Below are positions 1-6,649 of a stretch of 7,825 nucleotides of DNA, in pieces (the stretch's first letter is position 1; each line of letters starts with the position of its first letter). The notes under the pieces were generated by a model. The model ran no database searches and was not told the DNA's origin. It saw only the letters and a program-made list of their open reading frames with translations. The position numbers and the translations under genes are program-made. Origin of the DNA: Pseudomonadota bacterium (GTDB lineage Bacteria; Pseudomonadota; Gammaproteobacteria; Burkholderiales; Burkholderiaceae_C); NCBI GenBank assembly GCA_023460715.1, contig JAEWPH010000078.1, positions 1 to 7,825 of the forward strand. Direction: 5' to 3'.

Positions 1-68
1 CACCGGCGCCGGCGCGCGGCCGCGGCGAGCAGGCGCTGCGGCGGGCCCGGGCGGCGCCTGACGTCTTC
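1..68 (+). other. Left-edge sequence, probably the 3' end of an upstream gene
   Basis: These 68 bases are almost entirely G and C, and no gene product can be recognised. Three forward readings are possible. One frame ends in TGA at 59-61, seven bases before metN. A second ends in TGA at 70-72 and overlaps the metN ATG as ATGA, the usual layout of translational coupling. The third is in the metN frame, stays open to the window edge and has the most natural codon pattern (third positions nearly all G or C). No Shine-Dalgarno sequence precedes the metN ATG, which favours coupling to an upstream gene. The sequence to the left would settle it. Confidence 0.3.
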
Positions 69-1115
69 ATGATCGACTTACGGGGCATCTCCCTTACCTA
101 CCAAGCCGCCCACGGGCCGGTGGAAGCGCTGCGGGGCATCGACCTGCACATCACGCCGGGCGAGGTCTTCGGCATCATCGGCCGCAGCGGCGCCGGCAAG
201 AGTTCGCTGGTGCGCGTCATCAACCTGCTGAACCGGCCTACCACGGGCCAGGTGAACGTGGCGGGGCGCGACCTGACGCAGCTGAGCGACGCGCAACTGC
301 GCGAGGCCCGGCGCGATATCGGCATGGTGTTCCAGCACTTCAATTTGCTGTCGTCGCGCACGGTGTTCGACAACGCCGCGCTGCCGCTGGAGCTGGCGGG
401 CATGGACAAGGCCGCCATCCGCGAGCGCGTGAACCCGCTGCTCGAGCTGGTGGGCCTGTCGGCCCTGGCCAACCGCTACCCGGCGCAGATCAGCGGCGGG
501 CAGAAGCAGCGCGAGGGCATCGCCCGCGCGCTGGCGAGCCGGCCCAAGGTGCTGCTCTCCGACGAGGCCACCTCGGCGCTGGACCCGGAAACCACCCGCT
601 CCATCCTCGCGCTGCTGCGCCAGGTGAACGAGGAACTGGGCCTGACGGTGGTGCTCATCACCCACCAGATGCAGGTCATCAAGCAGGTGGCCGACCGCGT
701 GGCCGTCATCGACGCCGGCCGCATCGTGGAGCAGGGCCCCGTGCTGGACGTGTTCACCCGCCCGCAGCAGGCCATCACCAAGAGCCTGATCGACGAGATC
801 GTGCCGCAGGAACTTCCCGCCAGCGTGCTGGACCATGTGCGCCACTTGGCCGCGCAGCTGCCGGCCGGCGAGACGGGCGAGCTGCTGCGCCTGTCGTACT
901 CGGGCGAGCGGGCCTACCAGCCCATCCTGTCGCGCCTGATCCGCGAGCACGGGCTGGACCTGTCCATCCTGCACGGCCAGATCGACGAGATCCAGCGCCA
1001 GACCTTCGGCTCGCTGGCCGTGTACGCCAGCGGCGAGGGTCCGCGCCTGGCGACCGCCGTGGCGCAGCTGCGCGCCGAAGGCGTGGTGGTGGATGAAGTG
1101 AAGGTGGGAGGCTGA
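69..1115 (+). CDS. metN: Methionine ABC transporter ATP-binding protein MetN
   Basis: This is the cytoplasmic ATPase of the MetNIQ methionine importer; it hydrolyses ATP to drive uptake through MetI. The 348-residue length matches the family (E. coli MetN has 343). Visible motifs are the Walker A loop at residues 38-46 ([10 protein letters not shown]44), the Q-loop Q89 in MVFQHFNLL, the signature SGGQ at 142-145, Walker B with D165 and E166 in [12 protein letters not shown], and the H-loop H199. Residues from about 265 to the end form the C-terminal NIL domain, which in characterised MetN proteins binds methionine and inhibits transport when the substrate is plentiful. The ATG at 69 gives the canonical family N-terminus ([12 protein letters not shown]). 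No ribosome binding site is seen there, so translation is probably coupled to an upstream gene. metI starts 4 bp after the stop codon. One oddity is E149 just after the signature (QRE-GIARAL), where relatives normally have valine. Confidence 0.96.
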   Translation: MIDLRGISLTYQAAHGPVEALRGIDLHITPGEVFGIIGRSGAGKSSLVRVINLLNRPTTGQVNVAGRDLTQLSDAQLREARRDIGMVFQHFNLLSSRTVFDNAALPLELAGMDKAAIRERVNPLLELVGLSALANRYPAQISGGQKQREGIARALASRPKVLLSDEATSALDPETTRSILALLRQVNEELGLTVVLITHQMQVIKQVADRVAVIDAGRIVEQGPVLDVFTRPQQAITKSLIDEIVPQELPASVLDHVRHLAAQLPAGETGELLRLSYSGERAYQPILSRLIREHGLDLSILHGQIDEIQRQTFGSLAVYASGEGPRLATAVAQLRAEGVVVDEVKVGG

Positions 1116-1119
1116 GGCG

Positions 1120-1785
1120 ATGTTCGAGAACTTTTCTGAAATGATGCTGGAGCTGTTCGCCACCTCGCTGTGGGAGACGCTCATCATGGTGGGCATCTCC
1201 GGCCTGGTGGGCGCGCTCATCGGCATTCCGCTGGGCGTGTTCCTGCGCCTGACCGACCGCGGCGGCGTACTGGAGAACGGGCCCGCCAACAAGATCGTGG
1301 GCTGGATCGTGAACGCCGTGCGCTCCACGCCCTTCATCATCCTGTTGGTGGCCATCATTCCGCTCACGCGCTTCATCACCGGCTCGTCCATCGGCACGGC
1401 TGCAGCCGTGGTGCCGCTGACCATCGCCGCCGCGCCCTTCGTGGCGCGCCTGGTGGAAGCCTCGCTGCGCGAAGTGGACAACGGCCTGATCGAAGCGGCC
1501 CAGGCCATGGGCGCCACCACCGGCCAGATCGTCTGGAAGGTGCTGCTGCCCGAGGCGCTGCCCGGCATCGTCGCCGGCCTGACCATCACCTTCGTCAGCC
1601 TGACGGGCTATTCGGCCATGGCCGGTGCCATCGGCGGCGGCGGCCTGGGCGACCTGGGTATCCGCTACGGCTACCAGCGCTTCCTGCCGGACATCATGCT
1701 GGCCGTGGTCATCGTGCTGATCCTCTTCGTGCAGGCGGTGCAGAGCCTGGGTGACTGGGCCGTGCGGCGATTGAGCCACCGCTGA
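1120..1785 (+). CDS. metI: Methionine ABC transporter permease MetI
   Basis: This is the inner-membrane permease of the MetNIQ importer; two copies form the methionine channel and dock on the MetN dimer. The 221 residues match the usual family length. About five hydrophobic segments are visible, near residues 22-44, 59-81, 88-110, 147-170 and 190-211. The cytoplasmic EAA coupling loop that contacts MetN is at about 125-150 (E125-A-A-Q-A-M-G131, then LLPEALPGI). The glycine-rich [13 protein letters not shown] stretch at 168-180 is typical of MetI. The start at 1120 is supported by GGGAGG at 1106-1111, inside the end of metN, with 8 bp of spacing. The gene is in one operon with metN (4-bp gap). 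metQ would normally come next but is displaced by a chemoreceptor gene. Confidence 0.96.
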   Translation: MFENFSEMMLELFATSLWETLIMVGISGLVGALIGIPLGVFLRLTDRGGVLENGPANKIVGWIVNAVRSTPFIILLVAIIPLTRFITGSSIGTAAAVVPLTIAAAPFVARLVEASLREVDNGLIEAAQAMGATTGQIVWKVLLPEALPGIVAGLTITFVSLTGYSAMAGAIGGGGLGDLGIRYGYQRFLPDIMLAVVIVLILFVQAVQSLGDWAVRRLSHR

Positions 1786-1790
1786 ACGGG

Positions 1791-1812
1791 GCGGGCGCCG
1801 CGCGGCGCCTGC
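1791..1812 (+). repeat. GC-rich palindrome behind metI
   Basis: The core at 1794-1809 (GGCGCCGCGCGGCGCC) is a perfect 16-base palindrome. The stem extends to 1791-1812 through one G-T pair. It begins 6 bp after the metI stop codon. It could form a stable RNA hairpin that slows the polymerase or protects the metNI message from 3' exonucleases. No run of T follows, so it is not a standard rho-independent terminator, and transcription could continue into the chemoreceptor gene. GC-rich DNA produces such palindromes easily. Confidence 0.45.
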
Positions 1813-1892
1813 GGGGCTCGGACGCGAAGGAAGGCCCAATCCGTGCGATAGAAAGAAATGGGAAATCCGCGCCCATGGGCAGCGTACGATCC

Positions 1893-1909
1893 TGTCACAT
1901 TCACTGACA
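1893..1909. promoter_or_regulatory. Operator-like dyad before the chemoreceptor gene
   Basis: TGTCA at 1893-1897 and TGACA at 1905-1909 are perfect inverted arms separated by 7 bp (centre-to-centre spacing 12 bp, close to one helical turn). The dyad lies 15 bp upstream of the chemoreceptor ATG. Outer bases CC at 1891-1892 and GG at 1912-1913 also mirror each other. It could bind a dimeric regulator or fold near the ribosome binding site. I cannot assign a regulator, and no convincing -35/-10 pair accompanies it. Confidence 0.35.
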
Positions 1910-1924
1910 CAGGACGCGTCCCCC

Positions 1925-3508
1925 ATGGGCTTTTCTCGTATGACGGTAGCGGGCCGGCTCGCCGCCGCTTTTGGCCTGGTGCTGGGCCTGCTCGTGGTGG
2001 TCACCGCCATTGCGCTCTACAAGGTGCTGGTCATCAAGCAGGCGCTGGAGGCCAACAGCGCCGAGCATGTGCCCATCCAGCGCTATGCCATCAACTTCCG
2101 TGGCTCGGCCCACGACCGGTCCATCGCCGTGCGCGATGTGGTGCTGGCCGCCACGCCGCAGGAGCGTGACCGCGAGGTGGCTGTGATCGCCTCGCTGGCC
2201 GCGTTCTACGCCCAATCCGCAGGCCCGCTGGAGAAGATTCTGGCCCTGCCCGGCACGGAGGCGGAACTGGGCCGCCTGTACGCCGACATCCGCGAGCGCG
2301 AAGCTGCCGCGGTGGCCACCACGCAGCGCATCGTGGTGCTGGCCGGCGCGGGCGATGCCGAGGCGCGCAACCGGCTGTGGAACGAGGCCAAGCCCCAATA
2401 CGTGCAGTGGCTGGCAGCCATCAACCGGCTGATCGATTTCGAGGAGGCCCGCATCCAGTCGGCCAACAGCGTCGCGCTGCGCGAGGCCGGCGGCTTTCTG
2501 GCCGTGATGTTGACGGCACTGGTGCTGGCATTGGCCGCCAGCGTCGCCGTGGCCTGGGCCGTCTCGCGCAGCCTGCGGGGGCAGCTGGGGGCCGAGCCCC
2601 TAGAGCTGGCGCAGACGGCCGGGCGCGTGGCTTCCGGCGATCTGAGCCCGGTGGCCGGTGCTGCCGGCGCCAGTCCGGGCAGCGTGCTGGCCTCTCTGGG
2701 GGGCATGCAGCAGAACCTGGCCGCGCTGGTCGCCCAGGTGGGGGCCGCATCGCGCTCGGTGAGCAGCGGCTCGATGGAGATCGCCCTGGGCAACACGGGC
2801 CTGCTGCAGCGCACGGAGGAGCAGGCCCAGCACCTGCAGCACACGACGGCCTCGATGGAACGCATGACCGAGTCGGTCAACGGCAACGCCGAGTCGGCGC
2901 GCCAGGCGGCCGAACTGGCGCGGTCGGCCAGCGCCGCGGCCGGCAAGGGCGGCACCGTGGTGGGCGAGGTGGTGGCGACCATGGATGCGATCACCTCCAG
3001 TTCCAGCCAGATCGCCGACATCATCGGCGTGATCGACGGCATCGCCTTCCAGACCAACATCCTGGCGCTGAATGCGGCGGTGGAAGCGGCCCGCGCGGGC
3101 GAGCAGGGCAAGGGCTTCGCCGTGGTGGCCAGCGAGGTGCGCAGCCTGGCCCAGCGCAGCGCGCAGGCGGCCAAGGAGATCAAGTCGCTCATCGACCAGA
3201 GCGTGGCCCGGGTGGGCGAGGGCGCCCGCCAGGTGGCGCAGGCGGGCTCGACCATGGCCGACATCGTGCAGCAGGTGGAGCGCGTGACCCAGCTCATTGC
3301 CGAGATCCATGCCTCTACCACGCAGCAGACCCGGGGCATCGCCACCGTCGGCCAGGCGGTGACGCAACTCGACGAGTCCACGCAGCAGAACGCGGCGATG
3401 GTGGAGCAGAGCGCGGCAGCGGCGCAGGCGCTGCAGCAGCAGGCGGCGCACCTGGCGCAGGTGGTGAGCGTGTTCAAGCTGGACGCGCGGCCGGCGCTGG
3501 CGGCATAA
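1925..3508 (+). CDS. Methyl-accepting chemotaxis protein
   Basis: This is an inner-membrane chemoreceptor that would control CheA kinase through CheW and so bias flagellar rotation; the ligand is unknown. The 527 residues show the Tar-like layout: TM1 at about 12-33, a periplasmic helical sensor at about 35-185 (four-helix-bundle type by length), TM2 at about 189-213, a HAMP domain at about 214-266, then a long coiled coil. The conserved signalling hairpin is at about 369-406 ([21 protein letters not shown], then [12 protein letters not shown]). Glu/Gln-rich methylation helices flank it (EEQAQ near 298-302 and [14 protein letters not shown] near 483-496). The C-terminus ([11 protein letters not shown]) lacks the aromatic CheR/CheB-binding pentapeptide. 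The start at 1925 is preceded by a weak AGGA at 1911-1914; the ATG at 1940 is an alternative that keeps TM1. The gene lies between metI and metQ, so sensing methionine or MetQ is a guess from position only. Confidence 0.93.
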   Translation: MGFSRMTVAGRLAAAFGLVLGLLVVVTAIALYKVLVIKQALEANSAEHVPIQRYAINFRGSAHDRSIAVRDVVLAATPQERDREVAVIASLAAFYAQSAGPLEKILALPGTEAELGRLYADIREREAAAVATTQRIVVLAGAGDAEARNRLWNEAKPQYVQWLAAINRLIDFEEARIQSANSVALREAGGFLAVMLTALVLALAASVAVAWAVSRSLRGQLGAEPLELAQTAGRVASGDLSPVAGAAGASPGSVLASLGGMQQNLAALVAQVGAASRSVSSGSMEIALGNTGLLQRTEEQAQHLQHTTASMERMTESVNGNAESARQAAELARSASAAAGKGGTVVGEVVATMDAITSSSSQIADIIGVIDGIAFQTNILALNAAVEAARAGEQGKGFAVVASEVRSLAQRSAQAAKEIKSLIDQSVARVGEGARQVAQAGSTMADIVQQVERVTQLIAEIHASTTQQTRGIATVGQAVTQLDESTQQNAAMVEQSAAAAQALQQQAAHLAQVVSVFKLDARPALAA

Positions 3509-3542
3509 GCCTTTCGAAGCTGAGAACATGCCTATCCGTTCT

Positions 3543-3572
3543 TTGACGCGGCAAACCAGGCGCGCTTACCAT
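3543..3572 (+). promoter_or_regulatory. Candidate sigma-70 promoter of metQ
   Basis: TTGACG at 3543-3548 matches the -35 consensus at five of six positions. TACCAT at 3567-3572 matches the -10 at four of six, with an 18-bp spacer. Transcription would start near 3579 and give a leader of about 23 bases before the metQ GTG. The surrounding 93-bp gap is the only noncoding DNA between the chemoreceptor and metQ, and no terminator is visible, so read-through is also possible. Confidence 0.4.
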
Positions 3573-3580
3573 CGCCGCGT
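3546..3580. promoter_or_regulatory. Inverted repeat spanning the metQ promoter
   Basis: ACGCGGC at 3546-3552 and GCCGCGT at 3574-3580 are perfect 7-bp inverted arms separated by 21 bp. The left arm overlaps the candidate -35 element and the right arm falls at the predicted transcription start, which fits an operator for a regulator of metQ. The arms are GC-rich and could be coincidental. No known methionine regulator motif is recognised. Confidence 0.25.
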
Positions 3581-3601
3581 TATCCCATCAAAGGTTTTTT
3601 T

Positions 3602-4399
<798 letters not shown>

Positions 4400-4431
4400 G
4401 ACGAGCCGCCGGGCTCTCGACGCCTTGCGCC

Positions 4432-4467
4432 AAGGGGTGCAGCCTGAAGGGGCTGCACCCTTTTTTT
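4432..4467 (+). terminator. Rho-independent terminator of metQ
   Basis: GGGTGCAGCC at 4435-4444 pairs perfectly with GGCTGCACCC at 4451-4460 around a 6-base loop, followed by seven T (4461-4467). AAG at 4432-4434 can pair with the first Ts. It lies 33 bp after the metQ stop codon. Two smaller hairpins precede it: GAGCC/GGCTC at 4403-4416 and CCTTG/CAAGG at 4423-4435. The latter overlaps the foot of the terminator stem by only a few bases. This marks the end of the methionine-transport transcript. Confidence 0.93.
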
Positions 4468-4483
4468 ACGGGCCTGTATGCAT

Positions 4484-4551
4484 GTGAATTGAAGGTGAAA
4501 AGGCCGGAAGCGCTTATGAATACAGCGCATTCAGCTATTTTATTAATAGCA
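4484..4551. repeat. Intergenic element with two hairpins (Comamonadaceae-style repeat)
   Basis: This AT-richer island in very GC-rich DNA starts with GTGAATTGAAGG. It holds an inverted repeat GCGCT (4510-4514) / AGCGC (4524-4528) and ends with GCTATT (4534-4539) / AATAGC (4545-4550). The order GAATTGAAGG, a spacer with GGCC, an AGCGCTT hairpin, then a GCTAT...ATAGC hairpin is like a short repeat I remember from many intergenic regions of Acidovorax and related genera. That identification is from memory and unverified. Together with 4552-4701 it forms the longest gene-free region of the window. An in-frame upstream extension of the rhodanese reads through it but has no family-like sequence. 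Confidence 0.4.
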
Positions 4552-4607
4552 ATATGCCTCCGCGGCCCTATAGATGATTTGGTTGCAAGAAACAAGAAAT
4601 TCATTCG

Positions 4608-4636
4608 TTGCAGCCGCAGTGACCGGGTTCTACAGT
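4608..4636 (+). promoter_or_regulatory. Weak candidate promoter for the rhodanese gene
   Basis: TTGCAG at 4608-4613 (first three bases match the -35) and TACAGT at 4631-4636 (four of six for the -10) are separated by 17 bp. Transcription would start near 4643, about 60 bases before the rhodanese ATG. The terminator at 4432-4467 makes a new promoter in this stretch necessary, but the match is modest. The rest of 4552-4701 shows nothing else I can name. Confidence 0.3.
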
Positions 4637-4701
4637 GGCCGCATGGGTGGCTGAAGCCTGCAAGCCGGATGGGCAGAGCCACCGTTCCAAGGACCTATTC
4701 C

Positions 4702-5181
4702 ATGTCAACTGTCTTGCAAGAAATCGAGCTTCCCGAAGCCCTGCAGCGCGCGCGCGAGCAGGCCCAGGAAACGGGTCTGCCGTACGCCGGCGGTGTGGCG
4801 CCCGTGCAGGCCTGGGCGCTGGTATCGGAGGGGAGCGCGCTGCTGGTCGATGTGCGCTCTGGCGAGGAGCGCAAGTTTGTCGGCCACGTGCCGCAGAGCC
4901 TGCACGTGGCGTGGGCCACCGGCACGTCGCTCAACCGCAACCCGCGCTTCGCGCGCGAACTGGAGGCCGCCATCGCCAAGGCCGCCGGCCGCGACGCCCC
5001 GGTGCTGCTCCTGTGCCGCAGCGGCAAGCGGTCCGCGCTGGCGGCAGAGGCCGCGGCCAAGGCGGGGCTGGAGAACGTCTTCAACGTCTTCGAAGGCTTC
5101 GAGGGTGACCTGGATGGGCTGGGCCAGCGCGGCCATGCCAACGGCTGGCGATTCCACGGCCTGCCTTGGGTCCAGGACTGA
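4702..5181 (+). CDS. Single-domain rhodanese-like sulfurtransferase
   Basis: This is a 159-residue cytoplasmic protein of one rhodanese domain, expected to carry sulfane sulfur as a persulfide on its active-site cysteine. That cysteine is C105 in the loop VLLLCRSGKRSA (C-R-S-G-K-R). Other domain hallmarks are LLVDVRSGEERKFVGHVP (47-64), with the aspartate/arginine pair of the family, and the region NVFNVFEGFEGD (125-136) that precedes the C-terminal GWRFHGLPW. No signal peptide is seen. I chose ATG 4702 because AAGGA at 4689-4693 lies 8 bp upstream; the frame stays open back to 4393 but that extension is noncoding in character. The next gene is a serine acetyltransferase 168 bp downstream. 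Rhodaneses are frequent neighbours of family 2A encapsulin/cysteine desulfurase loci, so a role in handling desulfurase-derived sulfur is plausible, though its partner is not shown. Confidence 0.92.
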   Translation: MSTVLQEIELPEALQRAREQAQETGLPYAGGVAPVQAWALVSEGSALLVDVRSGEERKFVGHVPQSLHVAWATGTSLNRNPRFARELEAAIAKAAGRDAPVLLLCRSGKRSALAAEAAAKAGLENVFNVFEGFEGDLDGLGQRGHANGWRFHGLPWVQD

Positions 5182-5349
5182 CATGCCCACGGAGGCCACG
5201 GCCCTCGGCGTCTCGCCCGCATCCCGTACGGGCGGCTCAGGGCATGGGCGGGGCGGCTGCCGCGGACGGGCGCGACGGGTGACAGGCTGACACCGCCGGT
5301 ATGCCGGCCGATGAACAATAGAGAAGCAGAAAGTACAAGGGAGTGGTCC
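5182..5349 (+). other. Gene-free leader between rhodanese and serine acetyltransferase
   Basis: This 168-bp region has no supportable gene. It contains the perfect palindrome CCCGTACGGG at 5223-5232, nested in GCCCG/CGGGC arms, and a small hairpin GCCGG-TATG-CCGGC at 5295-5308. No T-run follows either, and no clear promoter was found. The last 13 bases hold the strong AAGGGAG ribosome binding site (5337-5343) of the acetyltransferase. An in-frame ATG at 5311 would add 13 residues but has no ribosome binding site. Confidence 0.4.
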
Positions 5350-6276
5350 ATGGCCGTCTTTGAGATCGATCAGCTGGTGCAGTCGCTGCACGCCGTGCGC
5401 CGCGAGTGGCGTGAATCGCAGAAACGCTCGCAGGAGCCGGGCGGGCGCGAGTTCCCGTCGCGCGATGCGCTGGCGCAGGTGGTGGAGCAGCTCAAGGGCG
5501 CTCTCTTTCCCATGCGGCTGGGGCCGCATGACCTGCGCCAGGAGAGCGAGGACCTGTACGTCGGCCATACGCTGGACCTGGCGCTGCACACGCTGCTCGG
5601 CCAGATCCGGCTGGAGCTGCACTACAGCGCGCGCCACCAGGGCGTGGCCGACGCGCAGGCCATCGACCGGCAGACGCAGGAGGCCGCCCAGGCCTTTGCG
5701 CATTCGCTGCCGGAAATCCGCCGGCTGCTCGACAGCGACGTGCTGGCTGCCTACCAGGGCGACCCGGCCGCGCGCAGCGTGGACGAAGTGCTGCTGTGCT
5801 ACCCCGGCGTGCTGGCCATGATCCACCACCGCATCGCGCACCGGCTCTACGGCCTGGGGCTGCCGCTGCTGGCGCGCATCGTGGCCGAACTGGCCCACGG
5901 CCAGACGGGCATCGACATCCACCCGGGGGCGCAGATCGGCGCGGGCTTCTTCATCGACCACGGCACGGGCGTGGTGATCGGCGAGACGGCCGTGATCGGC
6001 GAGCGCGTGCGGCTGTACCAGGCCGTCACGCTCGGCGCCAAGCGCTTCCCGACCGATGCCGAAGGCCATCTGCAAAAGGGCCTGCCGCGCCACCCCGTGG
6101 TGGAGGACGACGTGGTCATCTATGCGGGCGCCACGATCCTGGGCCGCGTCACCCTGGGCCGCGGAGCCGTGATCGGGGGCAACGTCTGGTTGACGCACGA
6201 CGTGCCTGCGGGAGGGCATGTGACGCAGGCCGTCTCGCGCGAAGCGGGCGCTCCGGCGTCCGGCGCCGCGCAGTGA
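5350..6276 (+). CDS. cysE: Serine O-acetyltransferase (CysE; SrpH/EpsC type)
   Basis: This enzyme transfers acetyl from acetyl-CoA to L-serine, giving O-acetylserine, the carbon skeleton for cysteine synthesis in the cytoplasm. The 308 residues comprise a helical N-terminal part (about 1-180) and a left-handed beta-helix of hexapeptide repeats (about 186-290). Catalytic residues, by analogy with E. coli CysE, are D189 in DIHPG, H204 in IDHGTGVVIGETAVIG and H248 in RHPVVEDDVVI. The insertion KRFPTDAEGHLQKGLP before RHP, together with the greater length (E. coli CysE has 273), places it with the SrpH/EpsC-type acetyltransferases rather than the housekeeping short form. The C-terminus lacks the usual terminal isoleucine that takes part in cysteine feedback, so inhibition may differ. 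The start at 5350 is chosen for AAGGGAG 6 bp upstream. srpH-like genes accompany the sulfur-regulated encapsulin srpI in cyanobacteria; the shell gene here is two genes downstream. Confidence 0.93.
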   Translation: MAVFEIDQLVQSLHAVRREWRESQKRSQEPGGREFPSRDALAQVVEQLKGALFPMRLGPHDLRQESEDLYVGHTLDLALHTLLGQIRLELHYSARHQGVADAQAIDRQTQEAAQAFAHSLPEIRRLLDSDVLAAYQGDPAARSVDEVLLCYPGVLAMIHHRIAHRLYGLGLPLLARIVAELAHGQTGIDIHPGAQIGAGFFIDHGTGVVIGETAVIGERVRLYQAVTLGAKRFPTDAEGHLQKGLPRHPVVEDDVVIYAGATILGRVTLGRGAVIGGNVWLTHDVPAGGHVTQAVSREAGAPASGAAQ

Positions 6277-6304
6277 GGCGGGCGACATCCAAGGGGAGAA
6301 CGCC

Positions 6305-6574
6305 ATGTCCACACTCATTCGCAATTTCGGGGTCGCCGTGCGCCAGTCGCGCGAGGCCCAGGGCTGGTCGCAGGAACGGCTGGCCGAGCATTCGGACCTC
6401 AATCGCTCCTATGTGGGCGAGATCGAGCGCGGTGCGGCCATCGCCTCGCTGCTGACCGTGGAGAAGCTCGCCGGCGCGCTGGGCGTGCGGCCGTCGGCGC
6501 TGGTGACCCGCGGCGAGGCCATCGGGCAGGCCAACCTGGTGCGCGGCCTGCAATTGACGGCTATAGCCTGTTGA
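6305..6574 (+). CDS. Small XRE-family helix-turn-helix regulator
   Basis: This 89-residue protein is a single Cro/C1-type DNA-binding domain (about residues 6-66). The helix-turn-helix is near 22-41 (SQERLAEHSDLNRSYVGEIE), followed by ERG and LLTVEKLAGALGVRPSALV, all hallmarks of the XRE family. No ligand-binding or dimerisation domain follows. The start is well supported by AAGGGGAG at 6291-6298, 6 bp upstream. It begins 28 bp after cysE and ends 75 bp before the encapsulin gene, so it is probably co-transcribed with them and may regulate the sulfur-compartment genes or itself; that role is inferred from position. The last residues (LTAIAC) are encoded across the palindrome GGCTATAGCC and look unrelated to the domain, as if the 3' end had been rewritten by a short element. 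Confidence 0.9.
   Translation: MSTLIRNFGVAVRQSREAQGWSQERLAEHSDLNRSYVGEIERGAAIASLLTVEKLAGALGVRPSALVTRGEAIGQANLVRGLQLTAIAC
6559..6568. repeat. Perfect palindrome GGCTATAGCC at the regulator 3' end
   Basis: This 10-bp perfect palindrome overlaps the last codons of the XRE gene. It is one end of an AT-richer stretch whose other end (6625-6635) is CTTCAATTCAC, the exact reverse complement of GTGAATTGAAG at 4484-4494 in the first intergenic element. The arrangement suggests a second, reversed and diverged copy of that element, but an 11-base match plus a palindrome is thin evidence. Confidence 0.3.
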
Positions 6575-6630
6575 AGACCCTGGTTGAAGCTTTGAAACTG
6601 CACGGGCTTTCCCGCTTGCTTTTTCTTCAA
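6571..6630 (+). promoter_or_regulatory. Repeated TTGAA motifs before the encapsulin gene
   Basis: The 75-bp gap between the XRE gene and the shell gene carries TTGAA at 6571-6575, 6584-6588 and 6592-6596, the first two in the longer form GTTGAAG 13 bp apart. An inverted CTTCAA lies at 6625-6630. A weak hairpin CGGG-CTTT-CCCG is at 6603-6614, with TTTTT at 6620-6624. These could be binding sites for the adjacent XRE regulator or a promoter/attenuator region for the shell gene. No strong -35/-10 pair was found. Confidence 0.3.
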
Positions 6631-6649
6631 TTCACACAGGGAGTTTTCC

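Noticed and set aside
78..1589. A 503-codon open frame on the minus strand opposite metN and metI
   Set aside because: It is an antisense shadow produced by GC-rich codons. Its product has no domain-like pattern, while the + strand encodes clear MetN and MetI.
1791..1812. Palindrome as a metI terminator
   Set aside because: The stem is strong but no T-run follows, so it is listed as a hairpin repeat and not as a terminator.
1843..1856. GCGATAGA as a flagellar sigma-28 -10 element for the chemoreceptor
   Set aside because: It only partly resembles GCCGATAA, and no TAAA-type -35 lies at the right distance upstream.
5311..5349. Earlier ATG for the serine acetyltransferase (13 extra residues)
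   Set aside because: No ribosome binding site precedes 5311, whereas AAGGGAG is correctly placed for 5350.
4705..6402. A 565-codon minus-strand open frame opposite rhodanese and serine acetyltransferase
   Set aside because: Antisense shadow: low-complexity His/Arg/Gln/Ala-rich translation spanning two well-identified + strand genes and their gap.
6601..6624. CGGG-CTTT-CCCG plus T-rich tract as a terminator after the XRE gene
   Set aside because: The stem is only 4 bp and the T-run is separated from it, too weak to call a terminator.
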